Shown: positions 44,365-58,226, counted from the stretch's first letter. The stretch is 64,000 bases of DNA from Pempheris klunzingeri (GCF_042242105.1 NC_092028.1:11207338-11271337), one strand, 5' to 3'. Notes: generated from the sequence alone by a model not told the origin. A program made the numbers and translations.

Positions 44365-45369
44365 AAAACAGGGAACTGGCGTCATGATCAGATTTAGAAT
44401 AAACACACAACATTTACTTTAACAAGGCAGTCCTGTCTCCGTTTTCTGTCCAGGAGAGGGAGCCTCTGTTTAATCACCTGTTTCTCTGCAGCCTGCCAGA
44501 GGACAGGATGAGCCCAAATTACAGAGATGATAACCTTCTTACATCATCTGATCCTGCCACTTTGCAGACAGCTGTGGTTTCAAAATAGGATCTCAGCCTC
44601 AAAAACAAAGCAGCCTTGTTCCTGACCGAGTCTCCTCACTTTGTGGGCCGTAGGCCACGGGGTCGATGTGTGATGACCACACAGATGTACACAGTACATG
44701 AGCTTTTGTGCTTTTTGGTGTGTGTGTGTGTGTGTGTGTTTGCATAAGGAACAGTGTCAATATCCATTTCTATTGATCTAGCTTGGAACAATAACGTTTT
44801 CCTCAACAGTTCCCTGTTGACTGGAGTTAATGAAAGCAGGTTATTGTTTCTGCTGCTGTAGTAAAAGAAAGGGGACGCATGAGAAGTGATTAAACACGGG
44901 GGGGGGGGGCTGCTTTGCTTTTCATTACACTTCCACTCATGTTTGGCCATGGGTGAAAGTGCTGCATGATAGCGCTAAATGTTTAGTTGAATCTGCAGAT
45001 ATTTAATTATTTGAATCATTTAATTAGAATATATGGGTTTGGTTTTGGACTGTTGATGAGACAAAACAAGCTTATGTATGTATGTCAGCTTTGGGGTTTA
45101 GGATGCTGCAAGAGGCATCTGGCTCTATTTTCTGATGTTTTACACACAATGAAGAAAATAATAGGCTAATTAATTAATAATGACAGTAATCGGTTGCAGC
45201 ATATTGCATGATGATAACTGTAATAACAGCAGCCAGACGTGCCAGTGTTCTGGTTTTCAGTGGTTATCTTTATGCTGCATTTCCCAGAATTAAATAAATA
45301 ATTAATCAGATTGTTTAAAAACGGCTTTATTGTTCAGTGTTGAACTAAACTTTTATATACATTCTACTG

Positions 45370-45560
45370 TAGAGCTGGGACTCAGTTATTTTCATTATTG
45401 GCTGATCTATTGATTATTTTTTTCCCTTGAACTGATCAATGAATTATTTAGTCCATAAAATGTAGTGAAAAAGGCCCAAAATGATCACCAAGCAAAAAAT
45501 GATGTCTTCTGGTTGCATGATTTTTCAGTTTTTCAAAAATCCTCCAAATATTAACTGCAA
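45370..45560 (+). repeat. Degenerate dispersed repeat in SLC29A4 5' intron
   Basis: Words such as GTTATTTTCATTATTGGCTG, TATTGATTATTTTTTTCC, TAGTCCATAAAATGTAGTGA and CCAAAATGATCACC resemble the same common teleost repeat family as 32860-33111, here in the opposite orientation. Boundaries are uncertain. Confidence 0.4.
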
Positions 45561-46092
45561 GACAGCAAATCCTCACATGTATGTAGCTTGGAACAGCAAT
45601 TGCTCAGCTGATCATATAAAGTGTGGCTGATTGATTTTCTTCTGCCTTCTCTTCTACGTCACATCATATATTTTGCTGTTCCTGTTCATTGAATGCAGAG
45701 CTGCATTTTTGCTCACCTTGTCTGTCACGAAGTCAAGCATCCTTTGTCACTCTGTTTGTCTCATTTAATATGCCTCTCACACGCAAACACACACACAGCA
45801 CACTGCCTTTCTTAGGGGTGTCTAACCTTGACTCTTGTCACTGTCAGTAAACCACTGACAGATTGTTTTTTCTTTCTTTCTTAGTCTCTCCTTTTACATT
45901 TTAATTCTCTCTCTGCTTGTGTTTCTTCCTGCAGATCCTCCATCATCTGAAGGTCTCCTGCCTCGCCTCCAGAGCGTGTCGTGGTGATTGTGTGTTTAGC
46001 ATGCACACTCCTAAGACTGTGTAGCTTCTAGTGTCCAGAGGAGTGTTTTGTGTGTGTGTGTGTTTGTGTGTGGGTATACTTGAAGCACTGAG

Positions 46093-46332
46093 ATGGGCTC
46101 GGTGGGAGCGGAACGCCGCAGGCCCACTCCGGCCCAGACGCCCGAGGAGAGGGATGTGTGGAGGGATGGAGGAAGAGCTGGATGGAGGGATGGAGGGAGG
46201 GAGGTCTGGAGAGAGGGAAGAGAGAGTGGTGTGGTGCAGAGCTACAGCTTCGACTCTTACCAGCTGGAGGAGGAGGAGATCACTAAAGACGCCCCGGAGC
46301 GAGGAGTGCTAGCTCTGTCCGAGCCCGGTGAG

Positions 46333-46370
<38 letters not shown>

Positions 46371-49300
46371 GGTTTTAAAAATAGACAAAGAACAAAGAAA
46401 GAAGGAAGACAGGAGACAGATGCAGCAACAACAGCAATAATTCCAGGGAATTATGGGGAAATGGTGGAGTGAAATTCAACATTACCAGCATGATCTTTCA
46501 TAAGCAAAATACCCTGTTACATGCAAATAGCAGCCTTTTGGAGGGCAATGATGGTGCCACAGTACAGTCTGATTGCTCACCAACATTTCAAGCATGTTTA
46601 TAGAACATCACTTAGTTTTTCCAAGACAGGAAGAGAGGACGGAAGGGAAGAGGTAGATGTATCAGGGACAACAGATGGTTTGATAGCTTCTTTATGCTAT
46701 AGACTTATTCGAGAAATCTTATCCACCCTTATTTCATTTCTACTATCAAATACTATACATTCTATCGTTATGGTTAAGAAATTAGTATATACAATATATC
46801 CTTGATGTTTGTTTTGTGCAGTGCAGGAGCTGCCAAACATTCAGCAGCTCTTGAAATTGCATGAACAAAAAGCAGCGTCTATTCTAGTGGGAATCAGTGC
46901 TCACATTAGCATGCTAAGCCAACTAGCTTCCATTTTCCAGGTGGAGGCTCGTCAGCCAAGCTTGTGGCGGGGCGGGGGGGGCAGACAGCTGATGAACATG
47001 CAACACGACAACGTTAACAAAACTATGTGTGCTGGTTGAAAAAGGAGGCAAAACATCTTGAGGTTGACGGGGCGTCTCTGAGCAACACCCACGCTTAATT
47101 AAAAGAGAGACTAATGCTTGTTAGTCAGCCGCTGACATGGGAAACACCCATCCCACTGTTTCTACAGGTACATCGATGTTTTATAGTATATATATATATA
47201 TATACACATATATCCTAGTGATGCACAATAGCTGCAGTATCATTATAGTTTATATTTCCTTCCACTAAAAGTTTCTTGGAAGAAAAACAACAAAGAACAC
47301 GTCAGCACATTGGCAAATTTTTTTATTGTTTAAATTTTGTCAGGCTGGTTGGAATGAAAGACATGTTTTTGCAATGTGTGCATGTGTTTGCAGACGATGG
47401 TGGAGGCGGAGAGAATGAAAACAGTGACACACAGAGAGATGAAGAGGGAGGTGGATGTAAAAAAGCAGCAGGCCGGCCAGTTAACAGAAAATTGCTGTGT
47501 AGCATGATTACTCAGGTTGCACAAAGGGCACGTCAATCAGATCACAAGTGACCAAGGGTGCACCGTGAGGGTGCACTGTGATTACCAGAAACCCTTTGTC
47601 TTCTAATAAATTTCTTCATCCTTTGCATCTGTCTCTCTCTTGTCAGTTTCCACATTTATTGGCAGTGCACAGCTAATAAATTAGAAGGAGTGTGCACAGA
47701 CTGAGTCTGCTTTTTACCTTCAAGAAAGGACACAAATGTGCAAAGGCAGACTGAATTCTATTAGAATTAATTCTAATTAAACCTACATTACTGTGGCATT
47801 ACATATCTGTGGTTCTACCAAAGGACATTCCTCTTTTCTCATCCTAAATTTACATTTTGATTCATCCTTCCTTTGAATTATAGTTAAAAGTCACAATAGT
47901 AGTTACATCAGAAAGATAACTTTCACATTCCATTAATATATTTGAGTTTAATTTGGGTACTTGGGTGCTATTAAACCAGTTGTACTAGTCTAACACTGTT
48001 ATTTTAATGTGTAGTGGGGAGTGTTGCAGCTGTTTCTAAGTCGAAGAGGAGGGTTCAGTGAAAACATGAATAACTCTGGAGAGGGTTTTGCTTTTTGGTG
48101 AAACATGAACTCCACCCCCCTCGCCACCCAAATAATTACCATACAGCCCCTAAACATGTCAGTCACACAGAGTGGGCGGTGCTGCTCTGTCGTCTTCATT
48201 GGATTTTCTGTTAATTAGGTTTGGGTTCCTGTAGGCGGTGATCTTTCCTTCCGTCTGTGTAGCCACAGTGATGTTCACTGCTCATGCAAACTACACAGTT
48301 TGCTTTATTCTGAGCAAACCTGCTTCTGTAAGCCTGATCCGCTTCACTTCCTGTGTGCCGAGGGTTTTTCACACCAGAAACAACAAAACCAAGCGGACAG
48401 CAGAAATGGAAAAACTTCCAGGAGCTTTACATTGTGTATGCATTGCCACTGAAAATAGGCATTCATTCATAAGAAAACAATATGGACTATCGAAGTGCAG
48501 GTCATCCCCTTTTAGCAGCTGAATAAGAAAATATTTTCTCAGTCCCCGTTACCATGATAACAAATTACATAAAACATTAAAAAGTGATATAAATAGTCTC
48601 AAATTCATGTTTTTATCCGTTTAGTCGGCTGTAAAATATAAATGCTGAAAAATGGTTTGGAGCTGTTAATAGTGGGCTCACAGGATTAGGAAAGGATTAT
48701 GAACAGTTATATAAAGAACCTGCACATCCCACTTTAACCAGGAAACTAAATCAGCTGCAAAACACAAAACTACAGTTTTTAGCTGAAACTACTCGGACGG
48801 TTTGTATCGATCAGCAGTTCGTCTGATCAGTCTTTCACCAACACACCAGGATGAAGTCTTCTGCTGCACGAGCTGCTCCATCAGTGCAGCACTATTAGTG
48901 CATTATTGCCGCTGCTACAGCTTCATTCATCCTGATTAGCTTTAATGAGGATCGAGTGCTTTGGTTTCAGCTCTAATTCAGATGTTTTGAATTTACTTTT
49001 TTAAGCCTCACTGTTGGAGTGTGATTTCATACTCTTTTAATTCTCTAACCCTTGGCTCCCTGCTTCCCGCTCAGACTTTGAGGAGCCGATCCCTGACGAC
49101 CGTTACCATGGCATCTACTTTGCAATGCTTTTGGCTGGAGTGGGTTTCCTGCTACCCTACAACAGTTTCATCACTGATGTGGACTACCTGCACCACAAGT
49201 TTGAAGGTACAAAAATGCATGAGTAAACACATCCATGTGCTTACAGAACCGCGCCTATAGAGAATTCTGTACACAGCTCCCAGGAGTCACTGCTTCTGTG

Positions 49301-52300
49301 TGTGTTTGTGTGTGTTTCAGGGACATCCATAGTATTTGACATGAGTCTGACATACATCGTGGTGGCTCTGTTGGCTGTCATCCTCAACAACGTGCTGGTG
49401 GAGAGACTGAGCATGCACACCAGAATCACTGTGGGTAAGTGAGGCAGGAACCCGTTCATAGACTCACTAATTTTGGGAACTTCTGCTGTTACTCATTTAT
49501 TAATGGCACTCTGGGAACTTCAAGGCTTATCGTAGCAGAATATGAAGGGCAAAAATGGGAAGGCAGTGTAAAGAGAAAAAATACACTCACGCCATAATTC
49601 TCCTGTGGTTTTTAATCATAAAATGTTTCAAACAAACTTTGCGAAAGACTGTGAACTCACAAGAGGCTGTCTTTTCAGAGTACGAGTATTTCTGTTTTTA
49701 CCCTCACTTTTTTAAAATCTTGCGTCATCTTCAATGTTTTCAGCTTGAAGCCAACTCACTGTGCTATTCAAGTAAACCAGATACAAGTGTGTGTATTTAG
49801 GCAGATCAGATCTGTCAAAGAAGAATAGTGGAGATCTGTAATGTGCCCTAAAATTATTCATTAAAAAGCTGGTTTAATGCCAATACATCGTTTTGCCGTG
49901 TAAATAATTCTCCATAAGACTCTGTGATACTTTAGACTAGCATGAGAAATATTAAAGTTGTTCAGCCTACCCAATAGAAAAAAAATATTTTTCAGCAAAA
50001 TGAAAGAATGTTCTTTAAAAATGTATGTCCCCTGAGGAGAAGTTTGATATTTCTACACATATACGATGCATGTAAGAGCGAGGTTTCACCACCGTTCCCT
50101 CTGCGGCTTAAAATAGCTCCACTCGAATCCTTGAGGAAATGTTTTTTGAAGTGTTGTCTGCTCGAGAGCTCGTCTCTGGAGCTAATAAACTCAGAATCGG
50201 ACATCAGATGAATGCGATAAAGCTCGCATGTCAGGCTTGTCTAACATGGGTTCAGCCGTGCAATGAGTCTGCCTGTCTGTGTGTCTGTCTGCAGGTTACA
50301 TCTTAGCTCTCGGGCCGCTGATCTTTGTCAGTGTGTTTGATGTGTGGCTGGCAAAATTCACCACCAGCCAGGCCTACATCATCAACCTGGTGTCAGTGGG
50401 AGTGGTAGCCTTCGGATGTACAGGTACTACTAATTATAATCTATCTATCTATCTATCTATGCTTCCTTCGTTGTTTATTTCTAAGAAGAGAGGAGAATTT
50501 TTTATATACTGCAGCTGTACTGTAGATACAGTATGTACTTTCCTTAACACCTTGGTAATCCATATTTTCAACCATCAGTTGGTCAGATGAATATGAGTAA
50601 TGTTAAAAGAGTCTAACTCTGCAGTTCTTTAAAGGATATTTTTGCAACTTACATCTCGCTATTCAGGTTTTCTTGGCTGCAGTCTTTCTGTTTTGGTTCA
50701 GTCTCACTGCTGTCATTAGCCTCGTTTCAGACCACTGAACACACTTCACTCTATCCTCCCAGCATACAACATTATTATCTAGCTGGTGAACATTGTGGCA
50801 CATTTAGCAGCTAAAGAGCTAGATGTATCCCTCAGGAGTTGGTGGAGACCAAAAACTGAGCTAACAGGAGAGTGAATATTGGAATTAGATTCTCCAGGTG
50901 GCCAGAAACAAGACTCCATATGAGAGGCTCTGTTTGCCTACACGTTTGCTAAGTTGATAATATGCCATTGTCATGTTTGCAGCTTGTCTCATTGCCCTTA
51001 AGTGGTTAAAAAGATAAAGCATTGCATGATTGAAACATCATGCCACCAAATGATATAATTCAAACACAGTTAAAATCAATTAGAAATCACAAGCTTTCTG
51101 AAAGGTCAGAATTATTGTTGGGCTATTAGACTGATTTGCACTACATTGTAATCAATGGCGATGCAAATTCTTCATGGTGGTTTAACTAAATGTGCTAACT
51201 ATCAGAGCTGTCAAATGAGAAAGTAATTATATCAGGACAAACACAAACACAGCAGATGCTTTAGTCCTCAGCTGCAGCTAATGACTTGCATACTCTGAGG
51301 CAGTTTCCTTGTTGTTACTGGTGTGAGAACACAGAGCCTGTCAGTCAGCAGCGGTAATAGTTTAATTAGCGGAGGTCCAGGGGTCAGGGCGGCTTCTCTT
51401 GAAAGGTATGAGGAGGTTCAGGAAGTTGTTCCTTTCAATGAATAGTGTTTTTACACTGTTGACTGTTGGCCTCTGATTACCACTTCCTCATCCGTCCCCA
51501 GTGCAGCAGTCCAGTTTCTATGGTTACATGGGGATGCTGCCCAAGAGGTACACACAGGGGGTGATGACTGGAGAGAGTAAGCACACTCACACAGACAAAA
51601 AAAATACACACACATATCCCTAGCCCTGTTATCATACCCTCCTCCTCCTCACTTTCTCTGTCTTCCTCTCCTCTCCTCTCACCCATCCCTTTATCTTTAC
51701 TTCCCCTCCGTCCCTCCCAGGTACAGCAGGGGTGATCATCTCCCTGTCTCGCATCTTCACCAAGCTGCTGATCTCAGACGAGAGGAGGAACACGCTCATC
51801 TTCTTCCTCGTCTCCATCAGCATGGAGATGCTCTGCTTCCTGCTTCACCTGCTGGTACGCCGCTCCCGATTCGTCCGCTACTACACCAGCCACAGCCAGG
51901 GCAAAGGTCCGGCCAAATGTCACGACCCGCGTGACAGCGGGACTGGATACCGGGTTCACCATGACGTCACCGCAGAGGAAGTAAGATTTGTAAGTTTGTG
52001 GATAGTTTCTTGAACATACTGTGTGTCTGCGTTACCATGCTAAATATTTGATTTAAGCAGCGTGGCTCTGTGGAAGGCAACCTTGGTCTGTCAGACAGTC
52101 GATCGATCCACTACTTTGGTCCAGACTGAAATACCTCAAAGGCTATTGGACGGAATGCCACGAAATCAAACGCAGACATTCCTGATTCCTGATGAATGCA
52201 CCACCGTGAAGTTCACATTTATGGTTTGCATTCTTTCATGTCCCCCTCAAGATTAATTGTAATGACTTGGTGGTCATTTAACATTTCTGTCTCTCTCTAT

Positions 52301-53779
52301 TAATTATAGAGTGCACAATGTTTAACGTCCTCCGTTTTCTTTCATTCTCAAGTTCTGATCTGAATGGTATTATCTGCATAGTGCCCTCAAATAGCAGTGT
52401 CCATGACATGTACCTAGACTTCTACTAATAATCCCACAATGCTACTGCTCACTATAGAGTAAACTAATGAGTGTCCATTACATAGGTAGTAGTGAACGAG
52501 TGAACATGGAGGCGATTCAAAACACAGCTAGAGTCTTGCTATGGCACCAACAGCTTGTCATCCCTTTGCTATACCTGCTTATCCTTTACATGGTTGCAGT
52601 GATTAACTTTATGTTTTACTTCAACTTACATATTTTGCAATTATGATTTAGTCGCTTCAAAATTGTCAAGTTGTTTTTCTCAAGTTGGATCGAGAGATGA
52701 ACTGTTCCACTCCACACGGAGCAGCACATTTTCTAATTAAAGTTTCTTGTACATGTTTCATTCATTAAACCCTTCATAAATGTTGCAACAACAAACTGTT
52801 TCTGAGGAAATGTCAGGCCTCTAAACTGTGGTGTCATGCAGTTCCATTTTCTTATTGATTTCTCTGGCCCTGTTTCAGTGTGAGCACGCACACAAAGATT
52901 TCAGCTACAGGCTGCCTTCTAGCTACCACTCAGAAAGATGAAGATTGAGAGAGAGAGAGAGAATTTGGGATTTTTGGGTTATTAGGGTTGAAGTATGCAG
53001 AGAGTGAGAGCAGTAGGGTTGATGCTGGAAATAGATGGAGTTTTAGACATAAAGGGAGAGGTTGAGGCCTCCTGTGAACAGAGAGGAACAGAGAGTCACG
53101 ATGCTGACAGGAAGAAAGGTTGGGAGAACATTGCTGAGGCAAAGATGTGAGACAGACGGGGGGGAGACGGCGCAGAGAGGCAGCCAGAAAAGGTGAGGAA
53201 GAACAATGGATCATCTGAAAAAATGACAGAAAGCAACAGGGCAGGAGAGCAGGAGACCAGTCATGACAGTGAGAGAAAGAAATGACTGAAACATGATGGA
53301 GGAGGAGGTGAATCCACTTTGTAGTCAGGCTTGAAGCAGCACTGAAGACATGAAGCTCCTCATCACACCAACAAAGGAAGACACAGCACCTCAGGCTGTC
53401 ATCTTTTCATGTGTTTGTATGCCTTTCACATTAGACATGTGTGGGGGATGTCCCTCTGCGTTTTAGAGTAGTGTGTGTGTGTGTGTGTGTCATTTTCTGA
53501 GTCTGGGGCCTGATTCAAGCAGCTCTTTGCTCCCGTTGCTGGGGAAACCAAGGCATTGATTATGAGATAATCAAGAAGAGTAGTGCCTTCTGGCCCGCAA
53601 GTCCCTCTAATCAACTAATGGATCTGTGTGTGTATGTGTATGTGTGTGCGCGTGTGTGTGCATAATTGCTTGTGCAGACCTGTGTTCTTCTGTGATGTGT
53701 ATATTAAAAAGTGTCTGTTGAGAAAGAGTAGAAATATGCGCCTGTATGTCTGGATAAAGAGAAAATGTGTTTGTAGGGT

Positions 53780-53812
<33 letters not shown>

Positions 53813-56800
53813 CTGGGCTTGGTTGCAGTCCAATCTGCAGTCTCTCCAGCATCATTACGTCAACCTACAGACACTCACAGTGATGCTCTTTAATAGCCGC
53901 TGCCATAAAAAGCTGATGTCATGCTGCCAGGACACCATTATTAGTGAAAAACACAGAAAAGATAAAGTCAAAGTCAAACTACGGCAAGAGAACATGTTTA
54001 TTTACTGCGTGATGGCTACCTCTAGTGTTTTCTTAATGAACTGTTAATGTCCTTCAAAAAGCCTTGAAATGGTTTTCAGGAATTGAAAAACAAAATGACG
54101 GCATTGTGTGGTTTGATAGTTGATCAGCTGATTGTTATGTTGTTTTCAGTTGACCGTCTGTCTGAGAAGTTTCTCTGTGCGCCTCTCTACAGGGAAATGG
54201 TGGGGCAGGGCCGCCCTCTTTAGAGGAAGGCGTCGAGGACGTTGTTGGCGGGACTTATGTGCGGTTTGATGCCCCAAAAGCCAAGATAAGGAAGAGCTGG
54301 CCTGGTGTCCGCGGTACTCTCTTGTTTTAATCCTGTGCTCTTACTGCTCAATTACCCTCTGACTCTAACAGATGGATTTGAAATTTAAATGCATCCCCTG
54401 GTGTTTATTGAGAAGAGTACAGTGTTCTCAGTGAATTAATCTGCTCAAAAGTGAGAGTTTTAGGTTTATAAACACCCCCCTGTTTGTGTGTGTGTCCTCT
54501 CTAACCAGACATGATCTTGCATCGTTACGTCGTGTCCCGTGTGATCTGGGCCTACATGCTGTCTATAGCAGTGACCTACAGCATCACTCTGTGCCTGTTC
54601 CCCGGCCTGGAGTCAGAGATACGAAACACCACCTTAGGGGAATGGTTCCCCATCCTCATCATGGCCACCTTCAACATGTCGGACTTTGTGGGCAAGGTGA
54701 GCGTTTTTTAAAATTGCACAGGAGAATTAAAGATGTGAAGATGTGAAAGAGAAAAAAACAGTATACATGTAAATATTATAATACGTGCTTTTATCACTGT
54801 ATGTTGATTCATGTCATGACTGCCTTTTTAGGAAATATAACTGAGCTGAACATGAACTAACCTTAACTTGGTATTTCAAAAAATCTGGTGTTTTCATCAT
54901 TCAAAGCATTTTATTTTGTGGACAAATGTTGCCTTTATGATAATAATAACCTACAATATCCCTGCACACGCATGGTAAACACACACCACTGACTCTGATG
55001 CATTCTTATGTAACACACATCTGTGTTTCTTGGGCTACTGACTAATAAGTCAACTGTAAAAGGAAGACAGATGAGAGGCTAAATTGTTATTAGACAGTCA
55101 GCAACTGTAGAAAATCCACTTGTGGGTTTTCCAGTCCTGTGTTGGAGGGTCGCAGCTGCAGAACAACACAGCTCAGTTTCATTATCAACTTCATTTATTT
55201 TTCATGAGAAAAATTAAAGCAGCTATAAATAGCAATATGTTAAAATGTCACTGTTGTGTTTACAGCTTGTTTTAAACAATTCTACTTTTTGATAAATTAT
55301 ATTAATATAAAAACATTTCCAAAAAGTGGGGAGATAAGCAACAACAAAAATAAAGAGTTCTGAAAGTTTTCTGACATGTAGGGCAGCCTATTTGGCTTTA
55401 GTCGGGTTTTATCTAGCATAAGGGCATCCAAGAGAGCACTTTAGTTTTTTTTCTGACATCGGGGCACCGTGGGGCCAATCAAACATACACTCCTTGTCTT
55501 CAAGTATAAAATATCGACTGGGATGTCAACATTCATAATTTTTTCTGCTCAGCTTCACATAGCTGTTGGCAAAATATTGGAAGAAGCCCCTCACTTCACA
55601 CCCCCTGAGGTTCTGAGATTTGTACATAAGTTTTCAGAGGCAGGAAAGAGACACAATTAAACACTGGAGTTGACCTTGTGAAAATGTGGGAAGGATTCGC
55701 TCCATTTATTAAACCTGAGAGTATGGGTAGAAAAAAAAGTCTGGTTTATTTTGGGATAATTGCACTTAGCTCAAAGGCTTTATCTGAATATTCTGAAATT
55801 AAGCCTTATCTGGTGTCTTCGAGTCAGAATTCTGACTTTAAAGGGGAAAATGTAGTTGACTGAAAGTTTTTCGGATTGTATGCTTTGACTTTGTCCTCAT
55901 GGCAAATTTAGCATTTTGTTCAAATGGGGGGTAAAAAGATAAGGAGGGAAATTAAAAAGAAAATGGGAAAGGAAAATGAAGGTAGCTCAGAGGTAAAAGC
56001 GAAAAAGAGTCATGATAGGAAAGAGCAAGAAATAGAGTGGAAGAAATCCTGACTTACTGTTGTACTCTTTGGCAAGTGCTTCAAGCAGCTGGTAGAGCAC
56101 AGAGGCTCAGAGAATTAATGCAGAACAGGGTCTAATGTACAGAAAGAGTAATTTTTTACACTTAAAACTTTAATTTTAAGACTTGGCTACAAAGCAGAAG
56201 ATAACTAACCCCCAGCATCACTGAAAAACCCTCCTGCTCTTTTCTCAGATCTTGGCAGCGCTGCCGTACGACTGGACTGGAGGCCGCCTGCTCTTCTTCT
56301 CCTGCCTGAGGGTGGTCTTCATCCCTCTGTTTGTCATGTGCGTGTACCCGGCTAGCGAGCCCACCCTGTCCCATCCAGCCTGGCCCTGTCTTTTCTCCCT
56401 CCTCATGGGAGTCACCAACGGTTACTTCGGATCTGTGCCGATGATCCAGGCTGCTGGAAAAGTGCCGCCTGAACAGAGGGAGCTGGCAGGTGAGAGTAAT
56501 TCTCCTCCATAGGTGGATAATTGTGTGCAGGGAGAGATTGTAAAGGTTGGTGTAGTAGCTTAAAGATACATTTAAGTGATGTTGATGTTTTTTTTTGTTG
56601 TCTTTCAGTCTAATGTGAAAATAACACGTCAAACTCTATATGGATTAGATGATGGGCAGGAAATTTATAAAGTAATCATTCAAGTCACTGGTTCCAGCTT
56701 CTTAAATGTGAGGATTTGCTGTTTCCCTCCGCTGTGCATCATTCAGGGCTACTGGAAATTGCTTTCTGTTTCTTTCACATACAAACATTGATCTGTTCAT

Positions 56801-58226
56801 CTAAAAAAGAATCAAGGGATTAATCGATATTGAAAATAATCACAATTTACAATCCTGTTCATTTTGTATTCATTTTATTTTGCCAATCACTCCACCCCTA
56901 CTGGTGCTGGCATGCGATAGATTTAATACACAGAGGAAGTAGCAAGTTAGATACAAAATGTGTGGTTTTAAAGGTAGGGTCTGCAGAATTCACACCACAT
57001 GAACGCGCACTGCCTGACTACTGCTGGAGGACGACTCCAACTTCTCTCAGCTTTTTTCAGTCTAACAAATAAACAACTCTGCTAAATGCCACTATCATAT
57101 AAACACAAGTGCAATGAATACCTGTCATGAAAGTAACATTACCTTTAGCTCATAGTTACTACTCATTTGGCTCAGAAGGTGTGCTCTCTGCTAACAGTTG
57201 GCTACGTGGATGTTTGACTCATTCTTGTTGGCTAACAGTATGTCACTGAGCCGCAGCTCAAATTTTGGTTGCACTTTCACTGCCTAGACTAGCTTGTTAG
57301 CTTTAGCATTGTGGAAAACCTTGGTCATGCACAATGAGCACACGGGCACTGGCCTGTGACAGCCACAGATACTAGATTTTTTACTTTCTTCTGCAAATCA
57401 TTTCATTAATTGATTGCTGGCAGGCTGTGATTCAACAACTATAACAAAAATTGCTTCTAAAAAAAATAAGTGCAGGAGAAGCCTACCAGCACCTTCAGTG
57501 CTCGCTAATCAACATGATGAATATCATTGTTTTAATCCATGTAAGAACAAGAAGTTGTGATTTTGCTATTGTGTCTCTTCCTGGGGGAAGTCACAGCTTC
57601 TGGCCAAGAAATATTTTAGACAAAACCTCGCCCATAAATCCACAACGTAAAGTTTCTAGCATTCAGTTTTTGTGCCGATTACATAGTTACCTTGGTAGGT
57701 ACATAGTTGCCCTTGGGCCAGTCCAGGCTAGCATTTTCCTCTTGTTTCCAGCCTTTATGTTATGCTAAGCTAACAGGCTGCTTACAGTAGCTTGATATTT
57801 ACTATACTTGAGAAGGGTATCATTGTTCTAATTCACAACAACAAAACAAATGAGCATTTTCCCCAAAATGTTGAATCGAACTTACCTCTACCTACTAAAA
57901 CAAACTGCAAAAAACTTTATTTGTATTCAGTGCTAATTTGCAAATGTTAGCATGCTAAACGTGGTAAATATTACACCTGATTTTGTTGAAAAGCATTCAC
58001 TCTGGATAAGCCGATTCTCTATTCTCTGTGCATCAGCTCCACAGTCATCCTCTGCTCTCTCTCTCTCTCTCTCTCTCCAGGGAACACCATGACAGTCTCC
58101 TATATGACAGGCTTGATGGTCGGCTCCTCTGTGGCGTACGCAGTTTACAGCTTCACCGTTTCAGGAACAGGAACTCGCTTCTCCACACCCAACATACACA
58201 CATCTGCCAATGCCACCGGGTATTGA
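46093..58226 (+). CDS. slc29a4: SLC29A4 (ENT4/PMAT) monoamine and cation transporter
   Basis: Ten coding exons: 46093-46327, 49075-49206, 49321-49434, 50295-50423, 51502-51576, 51721-51980, 54193-54313, 54509-54696, 56249-56489 and 58081-58226, giving 546 aa (human PMAT 530). PMAT is an 11-helix plasma-membrane transporter of the equilibrative nucleoside transporter family that carries serotonin, dopamine, other organic cations and, at low pH, adenosine. Strong markers are DDRYHGIYFAMLLAGVGFLL, PYNSFITDVDYLHHKFEGTS, FGCTVQQSSFYGYMGMLPKR, YTQGVMTGESTAGV, LLHLLVRRSRFVRYYTSHSQ, LCLFPGLESEIR, MATFNMSDFVGKILAALP and QRELAGNTMTVSYM. The Glu of TGES (E228) appears to be the TM5 residue tied to cation selectivity in human PMAT (E206). 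The N-terminus carries an extra WRDGG-type repeat absent from human. The start is supported by the conserved MGSVG. Confidence 0.96.
46156..46221 (+). repeat. slc29a4: Coding purine-rich minisatellite in SLC29A4 exon
   Basis: Imperfect repeats of GGATGGAG-type words encode VWRDGGRAGWRDGGREVWRE in the cytoplasmic N-terminus. The rest of the N-terminus aligns with the family (MGSVG at the start, SYSFDSYQLEEEE after it), so this is an internal expansion. Confidence 0.8.
46328..49074 (+). other. SLC29A4 first coding intron
   Basis: No gene is recognised. The donor is followed at once by a (GT)n tract at about 46337-46369. A short (TA)n is near 47187-47203, and a degenerate GGCGGGGGGGG run is near 46970. 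The remainder is AT-rich unique-looking sequence. Confidence 0.6.
50425..51500 (+). other. SLC29A4 intron 4, no feature except short (ATCT)n
   Basis: A short (ATCT)n lies at about 50440-50460. No coding or RNA gene is seen. Confidence 0.6.
52090..52290 (+). repeat. Dispersed teleost repeat fragment in SLC29A4 intron 6
   Basis: The words TTTGGTCCAGACTGAAATAC, CTCAAAGGCTATTGGACGGA and ATGCCACGAAATC are close to a common teleost repeat I remember (GTCCAGACTGAAATATCTCA, with a following CTATTGGATGGATTGCCATG word). Degenerate, with unfixed boundaries. The rest of this intron (51981-54192) holds (GT)n at 53468-53490, (TA/TG)n at 53780-53811 and a purine-rich block at 52936-53310. Confidence 0.45.
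54697..56248 (+). other. SLC29A4 intron 8, no feature recognised
   Basis: AT-rich non-coding sequence. Two short adjacent open frames (55469-55660 and 55678-55863) have no family resemblance and no splice context. Confidence 0.5.
57700..57890 (+). repeat. Dispersed repeat copy A (CCAGGCTAGC family)
   Basis: Contains CCAGGCTAGCATTTTCCTCT, TGTTTCCAGCCTTTATG, GCTAAGCTAACAGGCTGC, TTGATATTTACTAT and CCCCAAAATGTTGAA. The same words in the same order and spacing recur at 60600-60765, so a repeat family is evident within the window. I also recognise it as common in percomorph genomes. It lies in SLC29A4 intron 9. Confidence 0.7.

Noticed and set aside
55469-55863. Two adjacent short frames in SLC29A4 intron 8, considered as a decayed element
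   Set aside because: No motif, terminal repeat or duplication could be found to support a mobile element or gene.
56800-56860. TTAATCGATATTGAAAATAAT as another copy of the ATCGATTA-rich repeat
   Set aside because: Only about 25 bp resemble the family, too little to call.
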